Assembly (NCBI GenBank): GCA_937125395.1
Contig: CAKZLI010000023.1
Coordinates: 62,001-126,000, forward strand
Reading direction: 5' to 3'
DNA from: an uncultured Glaciecola sp.
GTDB lineage: Bacteria; Pseudomonadota; Gammaproteobacteria; Enterobacterales; Alteromonadaceae
DNA length: 64,000 bases
In this document: piece after piece, positions 55,658 through 63,754 of the stretch
How positions within the stretch are numbered: the first letter of the stretch is position 1
Layout of the letters: each line of letters starts with the position of its first letter
Program-made: the position numbers and the translations under genes
The notes under the pieces: generated by a model
The model's database searches: none
The model's input: only the letters and a program-made list of their open reading frames with translations
What the model was told of the DNA's origin: nothing

Positions 55658-55678
55658 TGTAAAATTTACACTGTGTAA
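55658..55678. promoter_or_regulatory. Overlapping palindromes between the DUF3612 regulator and the MSG-like gene
   Basis: TGTAAAATTTACA (55658-55670) and TTACACTGTGTAA (55666-55678) are both perfect 13-bp dyads with one central base and overlap by five bases. A further half-site TTACACAG begins at 55629. They lie in the 249-base divergent spacer and are good operator candidates for the DUF3612 regulator. Confidence 0.55.
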
Positions 55679-55836
55679 TTTTTATTGTGAAATTATTTAG
55701 ATCTTTATTCTATTATTCTAATTAAGCGCGGTAAAGACATCTTTTAAAGTTTTACCTTAAGCACACATAACTCAGTTACGCACACTAGACTGATACACAT
55801 GACAAACAGATGCTAACCCCATCTAGGAGAAACATT

Positions 55837-56295
55837 ATGAATATGCCAGCAATGAAGTTACACCAAGCACAATCCAATCAACATGCATTAATGGGGCAAT
55901 TTTCTACGGTAGCCAACATCAGATGGCAGAGTGCGTTTCAAGTCATGGATAATGAACAAGCAGTGATGCAAATGTTGGACGAACGCTTTCCGTTAGATAA
56001 TGGTTCACATGCTGACGTAAAAGAATACGTCGTGTATTTCCGTCATATCATGGCCTATTTTGCCGATGGAACGCACTGTGGTTTAGCTAAATCGAAGCAG
56101 TTTGTTGCATTATGTGGTCACATCGAATCACCCGATTCAATTGTGTTGAGAGAAAACGACTTGCATGTTGAAATCAAATTTGACCGAAAAGGACATCGAG
56201 GTTGTGAACAAAATGCTGGGATCCAAGATGTACAGATCGAGTTTCCTACCGGTCGTGAGTTTACCGCACCCAATGGTGAAGAATATACGATTTAA
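55837..56295 (+). CDS. Stand-alone malate synthase G alpha/beta-domain-like protein
   Basis: 152 residues. The sequence aligns with one part of malate synthase G (GlcB): LDERFPLDNGS against LDESLPLENGS, QFVALCG against QFVGYRG, DSIVLRENDLHVEIKFD against CILLKNNGLHIELQID, and IQDVQIE against INDVIVE (E. coli sequence from memory). The final FTAPNGEEYTI resembles the later MSG segment YTAADGSEIS, so the barrel piece between them is missing. The TIM barrel and its catalytic residues are absent, so it cannot be a malate synthase by itself. The frame is intact, with TAGGAG seven bases before ATG 55837, arguing for a real gene. It is divergent from the DUF3612 regulator. Role unknown. Confidence 0.75.
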   Translation: MNMPAMKLHQAQSNQHALMGQFSTVANIRWQSAFQVMDNEQAVMQMLDERFPLDNGSHADVKEYVVYFRHIMAYFADGTHCGLAKSKQFVALCGHIESPDSIVLRENDLHVEIKFDRKGHRGCEQNAGIQDVQIEFPTGREFTAPNGEEYTI

Positions 56296-56376
56296 ATGTT
56301 ACAAATATAAATGCATAAAGAAACAATCAATCACACCCTGTGTACCCTGCATACACACACCCTATTTCGGATCGGA

Positions 56377-56407
56377 CAAAGTGTTAACTATTTAGGTTAA
56401 CACTTTG
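56377..56407. repeat. Perfect 12-bp inverted repeat upstream of the TonB receptor gene
   Basis: CAAAGTGTTAAC (56377-56388) and GTTAACACTTTG (56396-56407) enclose a 7-base loop. It could be a terminator for the MSG-like gene (no T-run follows) or an operator for the receptor gene, whose start lies 48 bases downstream. Confidence 0.6.
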
Positions 56408-56454
56408 ATCAAGCAAAAAATTATTCTTGAACTATAGTTAATTCATTATATATT

Positions 56455-58938
56455 TTGGATGTTTTTAATTTGGTCTTCCCGATTCTAAATAGGGCTGTAA
56501 CACTTGGTGTCTTGTTATCAGCAGCTGGGCTAGTTATGCACCCAACTCTCCATGCAGCTGAGGTGACTCGTTCATCGCAATCGGCTCAACAATTAACATC
56601 ACCCATAACGTTAAAAGCAGATATATCAGAAGCTAAGGTCGAGATCATCACCGTTTCCGGCAAACGCCCGAATAAACGAGTTCAAGATATTTCAGCACAA
56701 ATTAATGTGATCTCCGCAGAAGATATCAATCGCCTGCAGTTATATAACTCTGATGATATCGCCAATAGCCTAGCTAATGTCGATATGCGAACGGCTTCTC
56801 CGCTCAATTCCAGTATTTCGATTCGCGGTGTAGGTGCTCGTAACTGGCATATCAATGCCAATCAAGGCGTACAACTGGCTTTAGACGACAGTAATATCCT
56901 TGGGGCATACGGTAGTAAACTCATGCTGTTTGATATCCAGCGGGCAGAAGTCTATCGGGGTCCTCAAAATGGTTTATTCGGGATCAACAGTAGTGGCGGT
57001 GCCATTTATTATGAATCGGTAAAGCCCGAATTAGATGATTTTGCTGGATTTTCGCATTTACAACTTGGTAATGATGGATTTAATACCCTGCAAGGTGCCA
57101 TTAATATTCCCATCAACCAACAAATAGCGGCGCGGGTAGCACTTTACCAACAACAACGTGATCCACTGTGGCACAATTTACTCAATGATACCCAGATGGG
57201 CAGTATTGATCATCAAGGTGTTCGCTTGCATGCTCTATGGCAAATTAACCCCACTGATTCGTTATTATTTACTTATCAATATGGCAAAGACGACAGTAGT
57301 CGCACACCTTATTTATCGATGGGTTATTGGGATAGCCAAGGCAGTAATGTCATCAACAACCAAATTCAAGATATAAACGCGCCAGTTGATTGTCCTAATT
57401 TACTGCCCTCTTCTAGTGCTGCTTATAATAGAGCTCATAATTGTGTCACATTGTTACCATTTAGTGGTAATCAAGCGACAGCTAACGGAGCAGGAAATTG
57501 GTATCAGACTTATGATAATGCGGGTGACGTCTCATTTGTTACCTTTGATAATGTCAAGTTACACTATCAAGCACAATACGACTGGGGCAAACTGACCAGT
57601 ATCTCCGCTTACGATACAGTTGATTCTGGCTATATGGAAACACTCAATAATTTGCCACAAGGACTGGCTTTCATGCCGGCACAAATGAACGAAAAGCGTC
57701 AGCTAACCCAAGAAGTCCGACTCTCTAATTCTCATCACGATTCAGGAATTGAATGGTTAGTAGGTGGGTACTACTCCTATGCTGAAGATTTTTTTGGTAC
57801 GGTGATTACTCGCGCGGATCAAGCTGGTGCTCCGTTTGGTATAGTTCCTTCCGTCGCTATAGAACAAACCGCGATTGTACGCTCGCTATTTGGTTTGTAT
57901 GAACAACAATTTGCTAAGCAATGGATAATTTCAGGGACATTGCGTTACTCTTATGAAAACAAATACGGTGTGTCTACTGCTCGTGTATTAGCCAAAACCG
58001 ATGATGGCACGCCAGCTGGTAATCCACTTGGACTTTCCACTTATATTGACCGAGCATTACTAGAACAGTTAACCGCTAACCCAAGTGGTATTTGTCCACC
58101 CAGTATCGGTGGATTTCCTTGTCAGCTTGATACTCCCGTGTCACAAAACAGTTATTTAACCGGCGGCAATATCAGTATCGGCTACTTACTCCAGCCCAAT
58201 CAACAAGTCTATGCACAATATGCACGGGGTTTTTTATCTGGTGCGTTTGATACTCGTGCACTAGCTGCATTTGCGGGTACTGCAGATGATCCGGTACAAC
58301 CTGAAGTATTAGATGCAGCAGAAATTGGTTATAAAGGTGAATGGCAAAATTTCACGGTCAATGGCGCGATATTCAAATATTTTTGGCGCGACAAACAAAC
58401 CTTTGATGTTAATAATGACGGCAACCCGGCATTTTTGAATATTCCGGAATCTCAGTTAATCGGCGCAGATTTAACGGTGGATTGGCAACTCAATTCGCAG
58501 TGGCATATTAATGCGGGTATCGGTTTATTAAGCAGCGAAGTGACTGACTCAGGCAATCTCCGATTTACGCAAATAGGTAAATCATTGAGTTATATTCCTG
58601 AGTGGTCGAGTACGTTAAATCTCAACTATCAATGGCAATGGGGGGGCGGTGAATCATCAGTAACCTTGGCATGGCGTTATCGTGATGATGTGTATTCACG
58701 AATCCAAAATGATCCCTTTAATCGTATCGAAGCACAACAGTTTGTCGATATTAACTGGCAACATCAGTTTATGCTAGACCAAGCCGCTCAATGGCAAGTT
58801 GAAGCTGGTGTTAAAAATCTCACCGACGAAAAAGTCTGTCAGGCGCTAACCAATAACAATGCGCTATCGTACAACGTACAATGCATTCCTAACACAGGCA
58901 AAGCCCAATGGTATGTTGGTACGCGAGTTGATTTTTAA
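56455..58938 (+). CDS. TonB-dependent outer-membrane receptor
   Basis: 827 residues. Signal-like region (VTLGVLLSAAGLVMHPTLHA), a short N-terminal extension with a TonB-box-like VEIITVSGKR, the plug domain (about 70-185; VQDISAQINVISAED, ISIRGVGARNW, VYRGPQNGLFGINSSGG) and a 22-strand barrel ending WYVGTRVDF with the terminal Phe needed for assembly. Ligand unknown; the plug lacks obvious siderophore-specific signs. The start is odd: no ATG precedes the signal peptide, so TTG 56455 (or the TTG five codons later) must serve, without a clear Shine-Dalgarno. The stop overlaps the following kinase start (TAATG). Confidence 0.9.
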   Translation: MDVFNLVFPILNRAVTLGVLLSAAGLVMHPTLHAAEVTRSSQSAQQLTSPITLKADISEAKVEIITVSGKRPNKRVQDISAQINVISAEDINRLQLYNSDDIANSLANVDMRTASPLNSSISIRGVGARNWHINANQGVQLALDDSNILGAYGSKLMLFDIQRAEVYRGPQNGLFGINSSGGAIYYESVKPELDDFAGFSHLQLGNDGFNTLQGAINIPINQQIAARVALYQQQRDPLWHNLLNDTQMGSIDHQGVRLHALWQINPTDSLLFTYQYGKDDSSRTPYLSMGYWDSQGSNVINNQIQDINAPVDCPNLLPSSSAAYNRAHNCVTLLPFSGNQATANGAGNWYQTYDNAGDVSFVTFDNVKLHYQAQYDWGKLTSISAYDTVDSGYMETLNNLPQGLAFMPAQMNEKRQLTQEVRLSNSHHDSGIEWLVGGYYSYAEDFFGTVITRADQAGAPFGIVPSVAIEQTAIVRSLFGLYEQQFAKQWIISGTLRYSYENKYGVSTARVLAKTDDGTPAGNPLGLSTYIDRALLEQLTANPSGICPPSIGGFPCQLDTPVSQNSYLTGGNISIGYLLQPNQQVYAQYARGFLSGAFDTRALAAFAGTADDPVQPEVLDAAEIGYKGEWQNFTVNGAIFKYFWRDKQTFDVNNDGNPAFLNIPESQLIGADLTVDWQLNSQWHINAGIGLLSSEVTDSGNLRFTQIGKSLSYIPEWSSTLNLNYQWQWGGGESSVTLAWRYRDDVYSRIQNDPFNRIEAQQFVDINWQHQFMLDQAAQWQVEAGVKNLTDEKVCQALTNNNALSYNVQCIPNTGKAQWYVGTRVDF

Positions 58939-61238
58939 TGAAGTCTCTGTTGATAGTCATCATAGTATTGATTGGCAGCTTAGTGCCGAGTCATACTCTG
59001 GCAACAGAAGCGACAGAAGCTGAAAAACCAATCAATATACTGATTATGCTGTCTTATAATCCAGTTTTACCATGGTCACAAAAATACATAGAAGGCATTT
59101 CCAACGCAGTCGCTATAGAAAAACGCAAAGTCAATGTCTTCGTTGAATCACTGTATTTAGAAGCAGACATTCAAAGCAACGTCCCCCATTTTATCCGTAC
59201 CTTAGAAATTAAGTACCAAAATCTACACATTGATGCCTTAGTCTCTGATAGCTTATACAGCCAAGATTTATTTAAAGGATTATATGAAACGGAGCAATTT
59301 AAAGATGTATATAAATTTAGCTTTAATAATTTAAAGAATCAAACATCTGTTGACCCTAAGTTAGTGGACTTATATGACTACTCTCTGCAAACGATTACTA
59401 AGCAAACTAATTATATTTTATCGACTTTTCCTAATACTAAACAGATATATATTAATAATTCTATTAATAATTTTAATCGCCCAAGATTAGTCCAATTACA
59501 AAATCTACAACAAAATGAACAATATGAGTTTTCGATTCATTTCTTAGATTTTACCAGTATTGCAGACGCAATCTCTAGAGTATCAGCACTACCCGAAGAT
59601 TCGATTTTTATCTATTTACCTCAGTTTGGCCCAAACAGTAATCAAAATATGACCCCTAAATCATTTTTACAAGCAATCGCACCTCACAGTACTGCCCCTA
59701 TTTTTAGTTCGTGGTTAACTTTTATGGGCGATGGTATTGTTGGTGGGTACATACTTGATCCCATTGCACAAGGTACGACTGTTATCAAAGCCGTCATGGA
59801 AAAGCTTACTTCCGGGACCGTCAATCCCAATTATCCTTTTGCGTCTTGGATGATTGATCAACAACTGGCAAATAAATACGATATCCCCATCCCTGATAAC
59901 ATATCTCCTGAACATATTTTTAATCGTAATACCAACATTGTCATCGATTACCCTATTGAAACAGGTGTGTTGGTTGCTTTTGTAGCCTTTTTAGGTATTT
60001 TACTGTTTTGGTATCGTCAAATTAAACTCGCTGATGCAATGCGCATTATTGAACAAGCTAATATAAAAGCTGAACAGAGCGCAGCTTCTGCCACTCGTTC
60101 TTCAGAAGCTAAAAGTAAGTTTTTGGCCAATATTAGTCATGAAATTCGTACACCGATTAATGGTATGTTTGGGGTTCTCAATATTTTAAGCAAAACACCA
60201 CTCAATACAGAGCAATTGAATTTAATGCAAATGGGTCGCTTTTGTACTGATACATTATTACGTACTGTTAACGATGTATTGGATTTTTCTAAGCTTGAAT
60301 CCAGTCAATTACAGTTAAAACAAATCGGGTTTTCACCAGTGCAAGTATTGAAGGAGAGCTATGGCTATGCACTGTTAATCAGCGATGATAAACCGATCAC
60401 GATTCACTTAGAAATTGATAAATTAATTGATGTACCACTGTTGGGTGATCAAACTCGGATTAGACAAATATTTGATAATTTAATTAATAATGCTGTTAAG
60501 TTCACTGATCATGGTGATATCACCCTCGGGGCTACAATTACCCCTGATAATAGTCATTATGTAATGACTTGTTGGATTAATGATACCGGTGAAGGTATCT
60601 CGCAACAAGATTTGACAAGATTGTTCCAACCATTTGTGCAAATAGAAGATTCCTATAGTAAAGCACGATCAGGAACCGGATTAGGATTAGCGTTATGCAA
60701 AGAACTCGTCGAGTTAATGGATGGATCTATCTCCATGGAAAGTCAGTTAGGTATAGGTACCAAGGTTACTTTTACCGTCCATTTATCTTTAGCTGATGAC
60801 ATAGCAGTAGACAAACCAGAAGAGTTGCTGGTGGACCTAGAGGCAGTCCAACGTGCCAATATATTATTTGTTGAAGACAATCCCATCAATCAAGAAATTA
60901 CCATAGTCCAATTACAGCATTATGGCATCACTATGACAGTAATGAATAATGGGAAAGAATGTATAGACCATTTACTATGCACTGATACCCATTACGATAT
61001 CATATTAATGGATATACAAATGCCAATCATGAACGGCTATGATGCATCTCAAGCTATCCGCAATGGCGAGGCTGGTGCTCACAATCGGGACATACCCATT
61101 ATAGCCTTAACTGCTCACGTATCATTAGTAGAGCAACAGAAAGCATTACAAGTTGGGATGAATAAGCACATTAATAAACCAATCGTCCCTGAAAATTTAC
61201 TTAAAGCAATTGAAGAGTGTTTGTCTTCTTCTAAATAA
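58938..61238 (+). CDS. Hybrid histidine kinase with ABC substrate-binding-type sensor domain
   Basis: 766 residues. A signal peptide (LLIVIIVLIGSLVPSHTLA) leads to a periplasmic domain (about 30-325; ILIMLSYNPVLPWSQKYIEG) resembling the ABC_sub_bind sensor domains found in some hybrid kinases. One TM helix (about 335-355), HisKA with His401 (LANISHEIRTPINGMFGVLN), HATPase (DTGEGIS, GTGLGLALC) and a C-terminal receiver with Asp692 (MDIQMPIMNGYDA) follow. There is no HPt domain, so the relay must continue through another protein. The ATG overlaps the TonB receptor stop by one base, indicating tight co-translation of receptor and sensor. Confidence 0.88.
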   Translation: MKSLLIVIIVLIGSLVPSHTLATEATEAEKPINILIMLSYNPVLPWSQKYIEGISNAVAIEKRKVNVFVESLYLEADIQSNVPHFIRTLEIKYQNLHIDALVSDSLYSQDLFKGLYETEQFKDVYKFSFNNLKNQTSVDPKLVDLYDYSLQTITKQTNYILSTFPNTKQIYINNSINNFNRPRLVQLQNLQQNEQYEFSIHFLDFTSIADAISRVSALPEDSIFIYLPQFGPNSNQNMTPKSFLQAIAPHSTAPIFSSWLTFMGDGIVGGYILDPIAQGTTVIKAVMEKLTSGTVNPNYPFASWMIDQQLANKYDIPIPDNISPEHIFNRNTNIVIDYPIETGVLVAFVAFLGILLFWYRQIKLADAMRIIEQANIKAEQSAASATRSSEAKSKFLANISHEIRTPINGMFGVLNILSKTPLNTEQLNLMQMGRFCTDTLLRTVNDVLDFSKLESSQLQLKQIGFSPVQVLKESYGYALLISDDKPITIHLEIDKLIDVPLLGDQTRIRQIFDNLINNAVKFTDHGDITLGATITPDNSHYVMTCWINDTGEGISQQDLTRLFQPFVQIEDSYSKARSGTGLGLALCKELVELMDGSISMESQLGIGTKVTFTVHLSLADDIAVDKPEELLVDLEAVQRANILFVEDNPINQEITIVQLQHYGITMTVMNNGKECIDHLLCTDTHYDIILMDIQMPIMNGYDASQAIRNGEAGAHNRDIPIIALTAHVSLVEQQKALQVGMNKHINKPIVPENLLKAIEECLSSSK

Positions 61239-61242
61239 ATGA

Positions 61243-61279
61243 GGCCAGATCCAAATAATAAATGGGGTCAGGTCCAAAT
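61243..61279. repeat. Direct repeat resembling a REP-type tail
   Basis: GGCCAGATCCAAAT (61243-61256) and GGTCAGGTCCAAAT (61266-61279) differ at two positions. The second lies in TGGGGTCAGGTCC, a word common in REP-like and transposase-associated repeats of gammaproteobacteria. No transposase is present, so this may be a remnant. Confidence 0.5.
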
Positions 61280-62061
61280 TAAAAGGTCATCAAAGTATAA
61301 AACTTCATTTGATCCCCTTCCGCATCACCTGAATTAGATTGTGTGTTTGTAGCCATTAGCCAGGGTTGAACCAAGAGATCATGTGTCAGTAACTGAAATA
61401 AAGCATTATCGGTATAATATCCATACATTTCACACATGGATTGCTTACAATTAACTTTGCTCAAGCGTACATTTTGTCCATGTTCATGCAACATTATAAA
61501 ATCATTAATTTGATGTTCCATATCAAACGCCCAACTTTCATCCTTAGATTCGGCAATTAATGCATTAAACCGGGCTTTTTTGTCACTACCCCAACGATCC
61601 GTTAAACTAACAAAGTCACCGGGTAAATGGTCATTAACAACTTCAAGATCTAACTTTGTCGGTTGAGGTACGTTAAACGTTATCTCATTTTCATTTAGAA
61701 GTTGTTCATAAACAGTAATTCGTGCCTTTAATTGCTCTGTACTTGCTGATAATTCATTATATGAGCGAGATAAGTGCTGTAAATCTTGATTTAACTTAGA
61801 TTCCTTAACGGCGGATGATTGATTAGTAGAGGGAGTTAATTGGTCAGTTCTTTCTGACAACGCTGACAAATTTGGGTCATTTACAACAATAAATGATTCA
61901 TTCTGCAGATCTATATCATCAGTCCTTACTACAGCTGGCAAGTTTGTCGCTTCAGTTTTGCTCACTTCTCTAACAAGGGAGAATTCAACTGTCACATACC
62001 AAGTGATTATCGCGACGATAAATGTGTATAAACCTAAACTAATAATTTGCTTCAATGACAT
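61279..62061 (-). CDS. Uncharacterised membrane-anchored coiled-coil protein
   Basis: 260 residues from the ATG at 62061; not recognised. An N-terminal membrane anchor (IISLGLYTFIVAIITWYVTV) is followed by a Ser/Thr/Asp-rich linker, a coiled-coil (about 85-125; LNQDLQHLSRSYNELSASTE) and a C-terminal globular domain with a close Cys pair (NCKQSMCEMYG) that could form a disulfide in the periplasm. GGAAA lies upstream of 62061; the longer frame would run into the rpsQ terminator. It lies directly after the S10 ribosomal operon, where rplN is normally found. The 3' end touches the REP-like repeat. Confidence 0.65.
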   Translation of the reverse strand: MSLKQIISLGLYTFIVAIITWYVTVEFSLVREVSKTEATNLPAVVRTDDIDLQNESFIVVNDPNLSALSERTDQLTPSTNQSSAVKESKLNQDLQHLSRSYNELSASTEQLKARITVYEQLLNENEITFNVPQPTKLDLEVVNDHLPGDFVSLTDRWGSDKKARFNALIAESKDESWAFDMEHQINDFIMLHEHGQNVRLSKVNCKQSMCEMYGYYTDNALFQLLTHDLLVQPWLMATNTQSNSGDAEGDQMKFYTLMTF

Positions 62062-62123
62062 CTGCTTTCCATTAACGATTCTGTCTGACTTAGATAGCTT
62101 ATCACTAATGAAATGCACATACA

Positions 62124-62161
62124 AAAAAGCCACTAAAGATTGCTCTCTAGTGGCTTTTTTA
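62124..62161. terminator. Bidirectional terminator after rpsQ
   Basis: AAAAAAGCCACTA (62124-62136) and TAGTGGCTTTTTT (62149-62161) form a perfect 13-bp stem with flanking A and T runs, so it works on both strands. It closes the S10 operon 24 bases after rpsQ. Confidence 0.85.
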
Positions 62162-62185
62162 GTGCAATATCTAAAACTTAATAAA

Positions 62186-62437
62186 TTAAGCTTTAGTGAT
62201 TACGTCAACTAACATCCAGTTTTTGGATTTAGAAAGAGGACGACATTCTGTGATTGACACAAAATCGCCTTCATTACATACGTTAGCTTCGTCATGTGCG
62301 TGTAGCTTAGTAGTACGTTTGATGAACTTACCATAAATTGGATGTTTCACTTTACGTTCTACTGCAACAGTAATGGTTTTATCCATTTTGTTGCTGACCA
62401 CACGACCTTGAACTGTACGAATTGTTTTTTCAGTCAT
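62186..62437 (-). CDS. rpsQ: 30S ribosomal protein S17
   Basis: 83 residues. Primary 16S rRNA-binding protein of the small subunit, an OB-fold protein. Typical sequence: [20 protein letters not shown] and [20 protein letters not shown]. The ATG overlaps the rpmC stop by one base. It is the last gene of the S10 operon; a strong terminator follows, and the spc operon (rplN onward) is not next to it here. Confidence 0.97.
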   Translation of the reverse strand: MTEKTIRTVQGRVVSNKMDKTITVAVERKVKHPIYGKFIKRTTKLHAHDEANVCNEGDFVSITECRPLSKSKNWMLVDVITKA

Positions 62438-62628
62438 TACGCATCAGCCTTTTGAGTCAGAATGGTTTTAACACGCGCAATACTACGACGCACTGTTCTT
62501 AGCTGATCAGTTTTTTCAAGCTGACCAGTAGAATATTGCATACGTAAGTTGAACTGTTCGCGAAGCAAAGTTAATAACTCTGCGTTCAATTCTTCTACGC
62601 TCTTATCTTTGAGTTCAGTCGCATTCAT
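62437..62628 (-). CDS. rpmC: 50S ribosomal protein L29
   Basis: 63 residues, two-helix protein at the exit tunnel rim. Typical sequence: [20 protein letters not shown] and [14 protein letters not shown]. One-base stop/start overlaps link it to rplP upstream and rpsQ downstream, the usual S10 operon order. Confidence 0.97.
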   Translation of the reverse strand: MNATELKDKSVEELNAELLTLLREQFNLRMQYSTGQLEKTDQLRTVRRSIARVKTILTQKADA

Positions 62629-63041
62629 TACATTACCGTCCGAGTTACAAAGGTTGTTTTAAATGGCAGTTTAGCCGCCGCCAATGCAAACGCTTCACGT
62701 GCTAATTCTTCTGGAACACCTTCCATTTCATATAACACACGACCCGGTTGAATTTGGCATACCCAGTATTCAACGTTACCCTTACCTTTACCCTGACGCA
62801 CTTCAAGAGGCTTCTGAGTAATTGGTTTGTCAGGGAAAACTCGTATCCAAATTTTACCTTGACGTTTAACGTGACGAGTCATAGCACGACGAGCTGCTTC
62901 GATTTGTCGAGCAGTCATGCGACCGCGGCCTACAGATTTAAGACCGAATGTACCGAAGCTTACTTTGCTACCAGCAATAGCAAGACCACGGTTACGACCT
63001 TTATGCATCTTACGAAATTTCGTACGCTTTGGTTGTAACAT
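62628..63041 (-). CDS. rplP: 50S ribosomal protein L16
   Basis: 137 residues, near the peptidyl-transferase centre and 5S rRNA. Typical sequence: [40 protein letters not shown] and [20 protein letters not shown]. Two bases separate it from rpsC, and its stop overlaps the rpmC start. Confidence 0.97.
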   Translation of the reverse strand: MLQPKRTKFRKMHKGRNRGLAIAGSKVSFGTFGLKSVGRGRMTARQIEAARRAMTRHVKRQGKIWIRVFPDKPITQKPLEVRQGKGKGNVEYWVCQIQPGRVLYEMEGVPEELAREAFALAAAKLPFKTTFVTRTVM

Positions 63042-63043
63042 GA

Positions 63044-63745
63044 TTAGCCCTCTCGCTTAGCGTTGCGGCCTTTCTTCTTAGGTGCAGCAGCAGGCTGCTC
63101 TTGTGTCAGTGGTAAACCACCTAACACTTCACCTTTGAAGATCCATACTTTCACGCCAATAATACCATAAGTAGTGTTAGCTTCTGAAGTTGCATAGTCA
63201 ATATCAGCACGGAAAGTGTGTAATGGAACACGACCTTCACGATACCATTCTGCACGTGCAATTTCAGCGCCGCCTAAACGACCGCTTACTTGTACCTTGA
63301 TACCTTTAGCGCCTAATCGCATGGCGTTTTGAACTGCGCGCTTCATAGCACGGCGGAACATAACACGGCGTTCAAGCTGGCTAGAAATACTATCAGCTAC
63401 TAACTGACCATCTAGCTCGGGTTTACGTACTTCAGCAATATTAATCTGAGCTGGCACACCGGCTAGCTTAGATACGTGATTGCGAAGCTTCTCTACGTCT
63501 TCACCTTTCTTACCAATCACAACGCCTGGACGGGCTGTGTGGATTGTTACTTTAATGCTCTTTGCAGGGCGTTCGATAACAATTTTAGAAAGTGACGCGC
63601 TTTTTAACTGTTTAGTCAAATATTGACGGACCTGATGGTCATTAAACAAGTTATCGGCATAGTCTGCTGTATTAGCGTACCAGGTTGATGTCCATGGTTT
63701 GCTGATACCCAGGCGTATACCGGTAGGATGAACTTTCTGTCCCAT
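63044..63745 (-). CDS. rpsC: 30S ribosomal protein S3
   Basis: 233 residues. Contributes to the mRNA entry tunnel of the small subunit. [20 protein letters not shown] start, the KH domain ([16 protein letters not shown]), and the C-terminal domain with [20 protein letters not shown]. The end ([13 protein letters not shown]) is a basic tail as in gammaproteobacteria. It follows rplV after nine bases. Confidence 0.97.
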   Translation of the reverse strand: MGQKVHPTGIRLGISKPWTSTWYANTADYADNLFNDHQVRQYLTKQLKSASLSKIVIERPAKSIKVTIHTARPGVVIGKKGEDVEKLRNHVSKLAGVPAQINIAEVRKPELDGQLVADSISSQLERRVMFRRAMKRAVQNAMRLGAKGIKVQVSGRLGGAEIARAEWYREGRVPLHTFRADIDYATSEANTTYGIIGVKVWIFKGEVLGGLPLTQEQPAAAPKKKGRNAKREG

Positions 63746-63754
63746 AATCTACTC

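Noticed and set aside
55837..56295. MSG-like gene as a simple pseudogene fragment
   Set aside because: Not excluded, but the frame is intact, the start has a good Shine-Dalgarno, the two parts of one structural domain are joined without the barrel piece, and an organised divergent promoter is present.
56165..56395. 76-codon frame overlapping the MSG-like gene
   Set aside because: It overlaps an intact, better supported gene in another frame and has Cys/Lys-rich, low-complexity content without a clear start signal.
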